DNA of 64,000 nucleotides from Planctomycetota bacterium (GTDB taxonomy: Bacteria > Planctomycetota > UBA1135). The notes beneath the pieces are model-generated. The model was not told where the DNA came from. It saw nothing but the letters and a program-made list of their open reading frames with translations, and searched no databases. The stretch's first letter is position 1. Every line of letters starts with the position of its first letter. The translations under genes and the position numbers were made by a program. Below are positions 8,707-18,026 of this stretch, piece after piece. The stretch covers positions 620,001 through 684,000 of the forward strand of contig SHNF01000002.1 of the NCBI GenBank assembly GCA_004295085.1, read 5' to 3'.

Positions 8707-9515
8707 GCGTCAAGAAAGAACCGTCCGGCCGCCGCAGCGTCCAGGTTGAAGTCGAGGTCCCCGGCACGCCGGAGCAGGTGTGGCAGGCGATCGCGACCGG
8801 GCCCGGCATCTCGTCGTGGTTCATGCCGTGCCAGGTCGACGGGCGCGTCGGCGGCTCGATCGCCTGCGATTTCGGCTCGGGCATGGTGTCGGGCGCCAAG
8901 ATCACGGTCTGGGAGCCGCCGCACCGGCTGGTGGCGGAGGACTCGACCTGGCTGCAGGGCGGGCCACCGGTCGCGACCGAGTGGATCGTCGAGGCGCGCG
9001 GCGGCGGCAAGTGCGTCGTGCGGGTCGTGCACAGCTTGTACGCGAGCACCGACCAGTGGGATGACCAGATCGAGAGCACCGAGACCGGCTGGCCGTCCTT
9101 CTTCCATGTGCTGCGCTACTACCTGCAGCACCACGCCGGGGAGCGCAGCGCCACCGCCCACGCCGTGGCCTTCACGACCGGAACGCCGGAGGAAGCCTGG
9201 AACAGGCTCGCGGGCGCGCTCGGCCTCGCGGATGCACGCGCCGGGCAGCGCCTGCGCGTGCAGCCTCCCGGCACGGCCGCGCTCGCGGGCTCGATCGAGC
9301 AGCTCGAGCGCTCCCCGCAGGGGGTCGGCCTGCGCGCGTGGCTGGCCGAGCCTGCGCCCGGCGCCGCGCTGATCGGCGCCTACAACTGCATGGGAATGCT
9401 GATGGTGTCGCTGCAGCTCTACTACTACGGCGAGCGGGCCGAGGCCGCCGCGCGCGATCAGGCGCGCTGGCAGGAGTGGCTGGGCGCGACGTTCCCGGCG
9501 CCGCAACCCGCCTAA
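8703..9515 (+). CDS. SRPBCC (AHSA1-type) domain protein
   Basis: A 270-residue cytoplasmic protein with one clear START/Bet v1-like (AHSA1/SRPBCC) domain at residues of about 12-150. It opens with VQVEVEVPGTPEQVWQAIAT and GPGISSWFMPCQVDGRVGG, typical of the family's ligand-cavity fold. The C-terminal 110 residues may be a second, more divergent copy (AVAFTTGTPEEAWNRLAGAL). The ligand is unknown. Overlap of the start with the regulator's stop (ATGA) makes translational coupling likely. HTH-SRPBCC pairs usually respond to a small molecule, but nothing here identifies it. Confidence 0.78.
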   Translation: MSVKKEPSGRRSVQVEVEVPGTPEQVWQAIATGPGISSWFMPCQVDGRVGGSIACDFGSGMVSGAKITVWEPPHRLVAEDSTWLQGGPPVATEWIVEARGGGKCVVRVVHSLYASTDQWDDQIESTETGWPSFFHVLRYYLQHHAGERSATAHAVAFTTGTPEEAWNRLAGALGLADARAGQRLRVQPPGTAALAGSIEQLERSPQGVGLRAWLAEPAPGAALIGAYNCMGMLMVSLQLYYYGERAEAAARDQARWQEWLGATFPAPQPA

Positions 9516-9578
9516 GAACGGCGGCGCGCGCCGGCGTTGGACCAGGCTCAGGGATGAATCGGGTTACCAGGTCATCCA

Positions 9579-9595
9579 GCCTTCTATCAGAAGGC
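9579..9595. terminator. Hairpin GCCTTCT-ATC-AGAAGGC
   Basis: Perfect 7-base arms with a 3-base loop lie in the 103-base gap between the SRPBCC gene and the next gene, followed by GTTTCCC. It could be a weak terminator for the upstream operon or a leader hairpin of the gene at 9619. The T-run is short, so intrinsic termination is uncertain. Confidence 0.35.
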
Positions 9596-9618
9596 GTTTC
9601 CCTCAAGGCAGGCCTCCC

Positions 9619-11307
9619 ATGCTGATCGCGCTCCTCCTCTCCGCCGCTCAAGGCCCCGTGCCTTACTCCACGCAGGCGAGCTGGCAGTCCTACAGCTCCG
9701 GCGTCACCACCGGCGGCGAGTTCGCCGATCTGGACCGCGACGGCGACCAGGACTTCGTGGTCGCCAACGGCAATGACATCCTGCGCCAGCGGGTCGAAGT
9801 CTATTACAACGACGGCGCCGGCAACTTCCCGCAGCAGCCGCAGTGGCAGTCCGGAGACGTGGACTACCACGGGCACCTCGCCGCGGGCGACGTCGACGGC
9901 GACGGCTGGCCCGACCTGGCCGTGTCCGTGTTCCTGGGGCCGCAGGGTTTCGGCGACAAGGGCCACGTGAAGCTGTACCGCAACAACGCCGGGACCCTGT
10001 CGAGCACGCCGGTCTGGCGCAGCGCCGACGAGTTCTTCAGCTTCAGCTGCGACCTCGGCGACGCCGACGGCGACGGCGACCTGGATCTCGCGGTGGCCAC
10101 AGGCGAGCCCTACTTCGATCCGCCGGACCACAACCGCATCTACTACAACAGCAACGGCACGCTGGAGACCACGCCGAGCTGGCTGTCCTCCACGGTCGAC
10201 CATTGCTTGGACGTCTCTTTCGGCGACGCCGACGGCGACGGTGACCTGGACCTGGCCTTGTGCACTGCCGCGGGGCCCATGCGTGTCTTCTATCAAGGGC
10301 TTGGCGGCATGAGCACCAGTCCAGGCTGGACCGCCACCGACAACAACAGCCAGAACGGCAACACCTGCACCTTCGGCGACGTCGACGCCGACGGCTTCCT
10401 GGACCTCGCCGTCACCGACAACGATCAGCTCCCCGGCGGGAATGGCCGCTACAAGATCTACCGCAGCAACGGCGGGAGTCTGGCCACCACTCCGTTCTGG
10501 AGCGATTTCGCCGGGCAGGTCTCGGCCGTCGCCTTCGCCGACCTGCACCTGGACGGCTATCCCGACCTGGCCGGCGGCGTCTGGTTCGCGGGTACGGACA
10601 TCTACCTGAACGACAACGGCGGTTTCGGCACGGCTCCGAACTGGCAATCCAGCTCGAACAGCACGGTCGAGGCCATCACCTTCGCCGACGTGGACGGCAA
10701 CGGCATCCAGCAGAGCACCGAGACCTTGCCCGGCGACGGCGTGCGCCGTACCTTCTACCTGGCCAAGGCGCCCGTGCACGAACTGCTGGAAGCCCGCGCC
10801 GACGGCGTGCTGCTCGCGGCTGCGGATTACGCCTTCGACGCCGCTGACGGCTGGCTCGCGCTGGATCGCGCCCCGGCCACGCTGGTCGTGCGGTACCGCT
10901 GGTCGGAATCGCTCGACATGGGCGTGACCAACTGGGACCAGTCCATCGGCAACCTCGTGTTCCGGCGCAAGCCCCTGATCGAGGTGGACCTCACTCCGAC
11001 CGGCCCCACCACGCTGCAGCGCGGCCAGGCCCTGCAGTTCAACGCGGCCCGCACCAGCACCGTCAACCGCAGCGAGTCCTATGCGCTCGTGTTCAAGGTA
11101 CGGCCGGCCGCCGGAGGCCCCACGCGCCCGATTGCGTCCTATCCTGGAGTCCTGGCCGCGTTCCAGACGGTCAGCGGCCCGTACGCGTTCCAGGTGCCGC
11201 TGAATACGCCGCTGCGGCTGAACGGACAGTATCTCCTCATCGGCAGCGCAGTGCGCGACGCTTCCATGACCCTGGGCAGCGATTCCCTCCCTTTCACGCT
11301 GCAATAG
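9619..11307 (+). CDS. Secreted VCBS/FG-GAP repeat protein
   Basis: A 562-residue exported protein with a short signal peptide (MLIALLLSAAQG). Residues of about 30-370 hold at least seven Asp-rich calcium-binding-like repeats, such as DLDRDGDQDF, DVDGDGWPDL, DADGDGDLDL (twice), DVDADGFLDL and DLHLDGYPDL. They are spaced at roughly 50-60 residues, as expected for a beta-propeller. The remaining 190 residues are beta-rich and end in SDSLPFTLQ, similar to the ends of other secreted proteins here. An AAGGCAGG ribosome-binding site lies about 8 bases before the ATG. The role is probably adhesion or surface structure; no catalytic motif is seen. Confidence 0.82.
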   Translation: MLIALLLSAAQGPVPYSTQASWQSYSSGVTTGGEFADLDRDGDQDFVVANGNDILRQRVEVYYNDGAGNFPQQPQWQSGDVDYHGHLAAGDVDGDGWPDLAVSVFLGPQGFGDKGHVKLYRNNAGTLSSTPVWRSADEFFSFSCDLGDADGDGDLDLAVATGEPYFDPPDHNRIYYNSNGTLETTPSWLSSTVDHCLDVSFGDADGDGDLDLALCTAAGPMRVFYQGLGGMSTSPGWTATDNNSQNGNTCTFGDVDADGFLDLAVTDNDQLPGGNGRYKIYRSNGGSLATTPFWSDFAGQVSAVAFADLHLDGYPDLAGGVWFAGTDIYLNDNGGFGTAPNWQSSSNSTVEAITFADVDGNGIQQSTETLPGDGVRRTFYLAKAPVHELLEARADGVLLAAADYAFDAADGWLALDRAPATLVVRYRWSESLDMGVTNWDQSIGNLVFRRKPLIEVDLTPTGPTTLQRGQALQFNAARTSTVNRSESYALVFKVRPAAGGPTRPIASYPGVLAAFQTVSGPYAFQVPLNTPLRLNGQYLLIGSAVRDASMTLGSDSLPFTLQ

Positions 11308-11315
11308 CGCGCCGG

Positions 11316-12857
11316 CTACTGCAGCTTGGCTTCGAACCGGGCTGGATCAGCCCAGAACTCCTTGGGGCAGTTGGGGCAGCAGAAGCCGACCACGCGGCCG
11401 TTGAACAGGATGGAGTACTTCGGGTTCACGGGGCTGCCGGAGACGGGACAGACACTGTTGACGGGCTTCAGGTCCGCCGGCGTGTCTTCCTGGCCGGGCA
11501 GGGGCGCATCGCTGGTCAGTTGGATCGCCGCCTCAGCCTGCACGACCGCCGCATCCGGCCGGTCGCCGGCATCGACAACCACGTCGGGAAGAGCGGCGCG
11601 CAGGCGCGCGACGCCCTCCCCGCTGACTCCCGAGTTCCACAGGTACAGGCGGCGCAGCGCCGGCAGCGCGAGCAGATGGTCCACGGAGGCTTCCGAGAGC
11701 CGGGTCTGCGCCAGCACCAGCTCCTCCAGCACTGCGTGATTGCGCAAAGCCGCAACGCCGGCATCGGTGACCAGGGTGGTGCGCAGGTCGAGACGGCGCA
11801 GGTGCGGCATGCGCGCGAGCAGGGGCACGGTCGCGTCGCTGATCTGGCAGCGGCTCAAGGACAGTTCCGCGACCTGGTCGCGCACGGGATCGAGCAGCGC
11901 CTGCGCCTCGGCGTCCCCCGTGCGCTGGGCGGCGGCAGCGAAGTCGACCCACAGCAGGGGCGAGCCGGATTCCACCGGCTCCACGTGCACGAGCTGCTGG
12001 CGCAGGGCTTCGAGCGCCTGCGGCGTCGCCGGCGCAACGGTCGCCGCAGGATCGACGGGTTGCGGCGTCTCGCTCACGGGCACGGGCTGCACGATCGCGG
12101 TCACCACCCCCTCGAAGGGCGCGCCGGCGGCGATCCAGGCCTCGATGGCGGCGATCTCCTGCGCCGTCGGCTGCGGCTTGCCGTCCGGGGGCATGTGGTC
12201 CTCGTCCGCGAGAGGCAGCCGCAGGCGCCGCATGAGCTCGCTGCGGCCGGGATCGCCGGCCACGATCACCGGGCCGTCGAAGCCGCCGGCCTGGATCGTC
12301 TCCGGCGAGTGCAGCACGAGGCCGCCCTTGTGCTTGGCCTCGCTGTGGCACGCCAGGCACTTCTGCTCCAGGATCGGCTGCACGATCCCGGCGAAGGTGG
12401 AGACGTCGCCGGACGCGTCCGGCGCGGGCCGCGCCGCGCGCAGCGGCTCGGTGAGGAAGCCCTCGCCGTGCGTGATGGTGGCGCCCAGGTGCCCGGCAGG
12501 AAGCAGCAGGCCCAGCGACGCGAGCAGCGCCACGCGGTAGGCCCAGCGGTAGCGCTCGCGCGACTGCAGGATGGCGACCAGGATGCTGGACACCGCGAAG
12601 GCGATGCCCAGGCGCAGGTGGTTGGTGACGGTCTCGCCTGCGTATCCGGGCTCGCGGCTGAGCACGTAGCCCGCGGTCGCGGTCACCACGGCGGAGGCCG
12701 CGGTCATCCAGGCCCAGACGCTCATGAAGCCCGCCGGCGGAATGGCGCGCCGCGCCCACAGCACCAGCTCCAGCGCCACCAGGCCGGCCAGCAGGCCGAT
12801 GGGAAGGTGCAGCAGCAGCGGGTGCAGCCGGCCGAAGACCGCGAGGAGGTCGGTCAC
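11316..12857 (-). CDS. Membrane PSCyt1 cytochrome protein with LRR and YHS-like domains
   Basis: A 513-residue multidomain protein. Residues 1-130 form about four transmembrane helices of a DUF2231-like type (LHPLLLHLPIGLLAGLVALE). A planctomycete cytochrome c-like domain (PSCyt1) follows at about 150-250, with the heme-binding motif CLACH. Residues of about 325-420 are leucine-rich repeats (LRRLDLRTTLVTDAGVAAL). The C-terminus is a YHS-like metal-binding module with CPVSG and FCCPNCP. Its GTG start lies one base after the stop of the DUF1501 gene, making it the third gene of a cytochrome operon. The role is presumably electron transfer or ligand binding at the membrane. The domain order is clear; the function is inferred. 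Confidence 0.78.
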   Translation of the reverse strand: MTDLLAVFGRLHPLLLHLPIGLLAGLVALELVLWARRAIPPAGFMSVWAWMTAASAVVTATAGYVLSREPGYAGETVTNHLRLGIAFAVSSILVAILQSRERYRWAYRVALLASLGLLLPAGHLGATITHGEGFLTEPLRAARPAPDASGDVSTFAGIVQPILEQKCLACHSEAKHKGGLVLHSPETIQAGGFDGPVIVAGDPGRSELMRRLRLPLADEDHMPPDGKPQPTAQEIAAIEAWIAAGAPFEGVVTAIVQPVPVSETPQPVDPAATVAPATPQALEALRQQLVHVEPVESGSPLLWVDFAAAAQRTGDAEAQALLDPVRDQVAELSLSRCQISDATVPLLARMPHLRRLDLRTTLVTDAGVAALRNHAVLEELVLAQTRLSEASVDHLLALPALRRLYLWNSGVSGEGVARLRAALPDVVVDAGDRPDAAVVQAEAAIQLTSDAPLPGQEDTPADLKPVNSVCPVSGSPVNPKYSILFNGRVVGFCCPNCPKEFWADPARFEAKLQ

Positions 12858-12858
12858 G

Positions 12859-14316
12859 TCAGGCGACGATGTCCTTCACCACGTTTCCGAACACGTCGGT
12901 CAGGCGGAAATCACGCCCCTGGAAGCGGTAGATCAGCTTTTCGTGCTGCATGCCGAGCAGATGCAGCATGGTCGCGTGCAGGTCATGCACCTCGAGCGGT
13001 TTCTCGACGATGTTGTAACTGTAGTCGTCGGTCCTGCCGTAGGTGATGCCGGGCTTGATCCCGCCTCCCGCCAGCCACACGCTGAAGCAGCGCGGATGGT
13101 GGTCGCGGCCGTAGTTCTGATCGCTCAGCTCGCCCTGGCTGTACACGGTCCGCCCGAACTCCTGGCCCCACAGGATCAAGGTCTCGTCCAGCAGGCCGCG
13201 CCGGCGCAGGTCCTTGATCAGGGCCGCGATCGGCTGATCCACCGCCTGGGCCTGCAGCCGGATCTCGGCCGGGAGATTGCCATGCTGGTCCCAGCCGCGC
13301 ATGTACAGCTGGATGAAGCGCACGCCGCGCTCGGCCAGGCGGCGGGTGAGCAGGCAGTTGGCGGCGAAGCTGCCGGGCTTGTTCACGTCCGGCCCGTACA
13401 GGGCCAGGGTTTCCGCATCCTCGTTGGCGAAATCGGTCAGCTCCGGCACGGACATCTGCATGCGGTAGGCCATCTCCGCCTGGGCGATGCGCGCGCGGAT
13501 CTCGGGATCCAGGCTGCGCTCGGCTTCGCGCTGGTTCAGCTCGCCGACCAGGTCCAGCATGCGCCGCCGGTCGTCGCGGGTGACGCCGTCGGGATCCTTC
13601 AGGTACAGGACCGGGTCGCCGGCGCTGCGCAGCTTGCAGCCCTGGTGCTCGCTCGGCAGGAAACCGCTGCCCCAGAAGCGCGCCGACAGCGCCTGCATGT
13701 TGCCCAGCCCCTGGGTGATGAGCACCACGAAGGTGGGAAGGTCGGCGTTGGCGCTGCCCAGGCCGTAGCTCACCCAGGCGCCGAAGGAGGGCCGGCCCGG
13801 CTGCTGGTTGCCGGTCTGGAAGAAGGTGATGCCGGGCTCGTGATTGATCGCGTCGGTGCGCATCGAGTAGATGAAGCACAGCTCGCCGGCGACGCTGCCC
13901 ACGTGCGGCATCAGCTCGCTGATCCAGGCCCCGTCCATGTTGTTGGCATAGCGCGTGAACTTGAAGATGGACGGCGCCACCGGGAAGCGCGCCTGCCCGC
14001 TGGTCATGCCGGTCAGGCGCTGGCCCTGGCGCACGGAGTCGGGCAGGTCCTGGTTGAAGCGCGCCCGCAGCCCCGGCTTGTAATCCCACAGATCCAGCTG
14101 GCTGGGCGCGCCTTCCATGTGCATGTAGATGACGCGCTTGGCCCGGGGCCGGAAGTGCGGGCCGGGCGCCGCCGTCCCCGGCTCGGCCGCCGCCGCGCGC
14201 CGTCCCAGCAGCGACGCGAGCGCCAGCGTGCCCAGCCCGGCGCCGAGGCTCCTGGCGCTGGCGCTGAAGAACCGCCGCCGCGTGATGTCGAGGTAGTGCT
14301 CTTCCAGCGGGTGCAT
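12859..14316 (-). CDS. DUF1501 protein with Tat signal
   Basis: A 485-residue protein of the DUF1501 family, related to the sulfatase/alkaline phosphatase superfamily and abundant in Planctomycetota. A twin-arginine signal lies at residues 13-40 (TRRRFFSASARSLGAG). Typical family segments include IYMHMEGAPSQLDLWDYKPG, PSFGAWVSYGLGS and LWGQEFGRTVYSQG. Members are nearly always encoded next to DUF1549/DUF1553 proteins, as here, with three bases between the genes. The biochemical activity of the family is not established. Export by Tat suggests folding with a metal cofactor in the cytoplasm first. Confidence 0.93.
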   Translation of the reverse strand: MHPLEEHYLDITRRRFFSASARSLGAGLGTLALASLLGRRAAAAEPGTAAPGPHFRPRAKRVIYMHMEGAPSQLDLWDYKPGLRARFNQDLPDSVRQGQRLTGMTSGQARFPVAPSIFKFTRYANNMDGAWISELMPHVGSVAGELCFIYSMRTDAINHEPGITFFQTGNQQPGRPSFGAWVSYGLGSANADLPTFVVLITQGLGNMQALSARFWGSGFLPSEHQGCKLRSAGDPVLYLKDPDGVTRDDRRRMLDLVGELNQREAERSLDPEIRARIAQAEMAYRMQMSVPELTDFANEDAETLALYGPDVNKPGSFAANCLLTRRLAERGVRFIQLYMRGWDQHGNLPAEIRLQAQAVDQPIAALIKDLRRRGLLDETLILWGQEFGRTVYSQGELSDQNYGRDHHPRCFSVWLAGGGIKPGITYGRTDDYSYNIVEKPLEVHDLHATMLHLLGMQHEKLIYRFQGRDFRLTDVFGNVVKDIVA

Positions 14317-14319
14317 GGG

Positions 14320-17300
14320 TCAGCTCCGGCTGATGGTGGCGTCCAGGTTGAGGACGGCGTTGGCGAGCATGGTCCAGGACGCCAGCTCCGCCGGGTCGGC
14401 CCCCTCGGTCATGGGCGCCTCGCCCGCCTGCAGCAGCTTCTCGGCGTCGGACGGCGCCTGGCGGTAGCGCGTGCGGAACCATTGCAGCGCGCCCGCGAGC
14501 TCCTGCAGCTCCACGGAATCGGGAGCGCGGCCGGTGCAGCGGCGGAACAGCTGCGTCAGGCGCTCCTGCTCGTCGCCGGTGCCGGCCAGGGTGCGCTGCG
14601 CCAGCACGCGCGCCGCCTCCACGAACTGCTCGTCGTTCCACAGGACGAGGGCCTGCAAGGGCGTGTTGGTCGAAGCGCGGCGGATGGTGCAGAACTCGCG
14701 CGTGGGAGCGTCCAGCGTCAGCATGGACGGGGGCGGACAGGCGCGCTTCCAGTACGTGTAGAGGCTGCGGCGCCACAGCTCGTCGCCCATGCCGCGCACG
14801 TACTCCCGCGTATTGCTCTGCAGCATGGCGACCTCCTGCCACAGCCCTTCCGGCTGGTACGGCTTCACCGAGGCGCCGCCCAGGCGCTCCACCAGCAGGC
14901 CGGCCACATACAAGGCCTGGTCGCGCACCTGCTCCGCCCCCAGGCGTCGGCGCGGGAAGTATGCGAGCCAGCGGTTGTCGGGATCGCGCTCCGCCACCTC
15001 CGGGCGCAGGCGCGAGGACTGCCGGTACGTGCTGCTGGTCACCAGCATCGCCATCATGCCTTTGAGGTCCCAGCCGCTCTCGCGGAACTCGACCGCCAGC
15101 CAGTCCAGCAGCTCCGGATGGCTGGGCCATTCGCCTTGCATGCCGAAATCCTCGCTGGTGCGCACGATCCCATTGCCGAACACGACCTCCCACAGGCGGT
15201 TGACCGCGACTCGCGCCACCAGCGGATTCCCGGGCGCCGTCATCCACTCGGCCAGGCCGCGCCGGTCCGCGGGAGCGCCGTCCGGCATCGTGCCCAGCGC
15301 CGCCGGCACGCCGCGCGGGACCGCCTTGCTCTTGTCCGGGTGGTCGTACTGGCCGCGGACCAGCATGTAGGTCTCGCGCGGCTGCGGCAGCTCCGCCATC
15401 ACCATGGTGCGCGGCTGCGCCTGCTCCAGCTGGCCCAGCTGCTGCTCCAGGGCGCTGATGCGTTCCTTGCGCTGCCGGAAGCTGGGCGAGAAGTTCAGCT
15501 TCCAGGCGGTGGCCATGCGGCCGTCCAGCTCACTCCAGCGCGCGCTCGCGGGCAGCAGTCCGGCCACCAGCTCGCCCGGAAGCTGGTCCGCGCCCGGCTG
15601 CATCCTGTGATAGAAGCCGGCCAGCCCGCCGGTGTTCACGATCTTCATGACGACGGCGTTCCGCCCCGGCTGCAGCGCCAGCGCGGCCTGGTCCTGGTCG
15701 GCCGCCAGGCTGCGGTCGACCTGCCTCGCGGCTGCCTCTGCGCCGTTCACGTACAGGCGGAAGCCGTCGTCGCTGCCGAGCGACACGGGCTGCGTGCGCG
15801 CCGACGGCGCGTACACGTGCTTGCCCACGTAGCTGGCATTCACGCCGTCCGGCAGGCCGTTGTTCACCCGCCCGTCGGCATACTCCAGGACGAAGCGCCA
15901 GTACTGGTTGCCGAAGCCGAAGTTGCGCCCGAAGTCCAGGGCCGCGCCTTCCTCGGGACCGAACGCGGTGTCGAACAGCTGGTCCCGCTCGCCGGGGAAC
16001 GGCCCCACCAGGTGCCAGCCGCCGGCAGCCGCCGGCAGCAGATCCAGGCCCTGGTCCGCGATGCGGCCGAGGCCCAGGCGCACGCGTCCCAGCGTGTGCT
16101 GGGCGTAGACGGACTGGTACTGGAGCTTCACCCGCAGCTCGGTGCCGCCGGCGAAGCCGAAGGGCTGTTCCGCCAGCAGCAAGGCCACACGGTTGCCGGG
16201 CTGCATGTGCGCGCCCACCGCCCAGCCGTTCGCATCGGCAGTGTTCAGGACGTTCACTACCCGGAAGTCGCCGTTCGGCTGCTCGTAATCGGCCCAGGCC
16301 CAGCACAAGCGCACCGGCTCGGCCTGCGACGGATCGCGCACGGACACCGCTTCCGCTTCCACCCCGGTCAGGACGGCATTGCCGTTGGGCGCGCGGCCCA
16401 CGCGGCCTTCCGGCAGGCTCGGATCGGCCAGCGCTTCCAGCAGCAGCAGGCGCAGGTTGCGGGCGTCCGTCCTCAGGGTCAGCACGTGATCGTCGCGCTC
16501 CGGGTTCGCGCCGGATGCCAGCACCGAGGCGTCGGCCTGCACGGCCAGCGTCGCTCCGCCGGAGGACTCCGCCGCGACCAGCTCGGTCTTCTCCCAGTGC
16601 ACGCCCGCGCGTTGCGGCAGCTCCTGGAAGAAGGCCGTCATCTGCGCGTCCTCTTCCGGCGACGTCCGGGCCACGTCGGCGTTGGCCGCCTCCAGCTCAC
16701 GGCGCAGGCGCGCCAGCTCCATCTTCTGCTCCGCGGTGGGAACCACCAGGAACGGCTCGAAGGCGCGGTTGGGATCCGGCAGCTGCGAGTACAGCCCCGG
16801 CTCCTCGATCGAGTTGAAGAAGGCGTAGAAGCGGTAGAACTCCTCCTGCGACACCGGGTCGAACTTGTGCTCGTGGCAGCGGGCGCAGCCGAGCGTCAGC
16901 CCCAGGAACACCGCGCCGGTGGTGGACGCCCGGTCCACGGCGTACTCCACCAGGTATTCCTCGGAAATCGCGCCGCCCTCGTCGGTGGTCACGTGATTGC
17001 GGTTGAAGCCGCTCGCGATCTTCTGCGCCTCGGTGGCCTCCGGGAGCAGGTCCCCGGCGATCTGCTCGGTGAGGAACCGGTCGAAGGGCATGCCGTCGCG
17101 ATACGCAGCCAGCACCCAGTCGCGCCACAGCCACATCTGCCGCCCCGCGTCCATGTGGATGCCGCTGGTATCGGCGTAGCGGGCCGCGTCCAGCCACGGC
17201 ACCGCCATGCGCTCGGCGTAGCGGCTGACGTACGGCTCCTCGGTGAGGAGCTTGTGCACCCAGCGCTCGTAGGCGTCGGGGCGGGCGTCGCCCAGGAACG

Positions 17301-17922
17301 CGTCCAGTTCCTCCGGCGTGGGCGGCAGCCCGGTCAGGTCCAGGAACACGCGCCGGATCCGAGTTTCCGGGTCCGCGTCGGGGCTGGGACCGACGCCGCG
17401 CGCCTCCAGCTCCGCCAGGATGAAGCGGTCCACGGGGTTGCGGCACCACGCTTCATCCTGCACCGCCGGCAAGGGCGGGCGCTGCGGCGGCGCAAACGAC
17501 CAATGCGGCTCGTACCTGGCGCCCTCCTCGATCCAGCGCCGCAACAGCGCCTTCTCGTCCGCCGACAAGGCCCGCTTGTTGCTGCCCAGCGGCGGCATCG
17601 CCTCGAGCGGACTGTCGTGATTGACGCGCAGCCACAGCTCCGAGCTGTCCGGGTCGCCGGGAACCACGGCCGCGTATCCGCCGCGGTCCTCGGTGGCGCC
17701 TTCGAAGCTGTCCAGGCGCAGCTCCGCCTCGCGCTTGGCCGCGTCCGGTCCGTGGCACTTGAAGCAGCGGTCCGCGAGGATCGGCCGCACGTCGCGGTCG
17801 TAGCGGATCGGTTCCACCTTCACGGGACCGGCTCCGGAGCGCGCGACCGCCCAGGCCGAAGCTGCGGCGACAGCCACGGCCACGCTCAGGGAGCAGAAGG
17901 AACGGGGGGTAGGACGACCCAT
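14320..17922 (-). CDS. PSD1-type protein: PSCyt1, DUF1549 and DUF1553 domains
   Basis: About 1200 residues after choosing the ATG at 17922, which is followed by a signal-like helix (SLSVAVAVAAASAWAVA). Domains in order: PSCyt1 at about 35-140, with YDRDVRPILADRCFKCHG; DUF1549 at about 155-370, with LTGLPPTPEELDAF, AARYADTSG and a second CARCHEHKFDP motif. A middle beta region with a PA14-like segment (DGFRLYVNGAE) follows, then DUF1553 at about 890-1150 (ATIPHEDCY-type motifs are not evident, but NRLWEVVFGNGIVRTSEDFG is). Two CxxCH motifs imply bound c-type heme. These very large surface proteins mark Planctomycetota and Verrucomicrobiota. It heads the operon with DUF1501 and the PSCyt1/YHS protein. 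Confidence 0.92.
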   Translation of the reverse strand: MGRPTPRSFCSLSVAVAVAAASAWAVARSGAGPVKVEPIRYDRDVRPILADRCFKCHGPDAAKREAELRLDSFEGATEDRGGYAAVVPGDPDSSELWLRVNHDSPLEAMPPLGSNKRALSADEKALLRRWIEEGARYEPHWSFAPPQRPPLPAVQDEAWCRNPVDRFILAELEARGVGPSPDADPETRIRRVFLDLTGLPPTPEELDAFLGDARPDAYERWVHKLLTEEPYVSRYAERMAVPWLDAARYADTSGIHMDAGRQMWLWRDWVLAAYRDGMPFDRFLTEQIAGDLLPEATEAQKIASGFNRNHVTTDEGGAISEEYLVEYAVDRASTTGAVFLGLTLGCARCHEHKFDPVSQEEFYRFYAFFNSIEEPGLYSQLPDPNRAFEPFLVVPTAEQKMELARLRRELEAANADVARTSPEEDAQMTAFFQELPQRAGVHWEKTELVAAESSGGATLAVQADASVLASGANPERDDHVLTLRTDARNLRLLLLEALADPSLPEGRVGRAPNGNAVLTGVEAEAVSVRDPSQAEPVRLCWAWADYEQPNGDFRVVNVLNTADANGWAVGAHMQPGNRVALLLAEQPFGFAGGTELRVKLQYQSVYAQHTLGRVRLGLGRIADQGLDLLPAAAGGWHLVGPFPGERDQLFDTAFGPEEGAALDFGRNFGFGNQYWRFVLEYADGRVNNGLPDGVNASYVGKHVYAPSARTQPVSLGSDDGFRLYVNGAEAAARQVDRSLAADQDQAALALQPGRNAVVMKIVNTGGLAGFYHRMQPGADQLPGELVAGLLPASARWSELDGRMATAWKLNFSPSFRQRKERISALEQQLGQLEQAQPRTMVMAELPQPRETYMLVRGQYDHPDKSKAVPRGVPAALGTMPDGAPADRRGLAEWMTAPGNPLVARVAVNRLWEVVFGNGIVRTSEDFGMQGEWPSHPELLDWLAVEFRESGWDLKGMMAMLVTSSTYRQSSRLRPEVAERDPDNRWLAYFPRRRLGAEQVRDQALYVAGLLVERLGGASVKPYQPEGLWQEVAMLQSNTREYVRGMGDELWRRSLYTYWKRACPPPSMLTLDAPTREFCTIRRASTNTPLQALVLWNDEQFVEAARVLAQRTLAGTGDEQERLTQLFRRCTGRAPDSVELQELAGALQWFRTRYRQAPSDAEKLLQAGEAPMTEGADPAELASWTMLANAVLNLDATISRS

Positions 17923-17985
17923 CGAACGAGCGGGAGAGCGGATCCGGCGCCGCCGACCGCTGCCGGCGCCGCCCATGGACCCATC

Positions 17986-18014
17986 ATCTTAGCGCCCGAG
18001 CCCCTCAGCGTCCC
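17986..18014 (-). promoter_or_regulatory. Candidate promoter of cytochrome operon
   Basis: On the minus strand GGGACG (18014-18009) and TAAGAT (17991-17986) are separated by exactly 17 bases, with the start codon 64 bases downstream at 17922. The same pairing (GGGACG, 17 bases, TATAAT) occurs before lipA. The -35 is far from TTGACA, so this is only a candidate. Confidence 0.3.
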
Positions 18015-18026
18015 GGCGGTCCGCCA

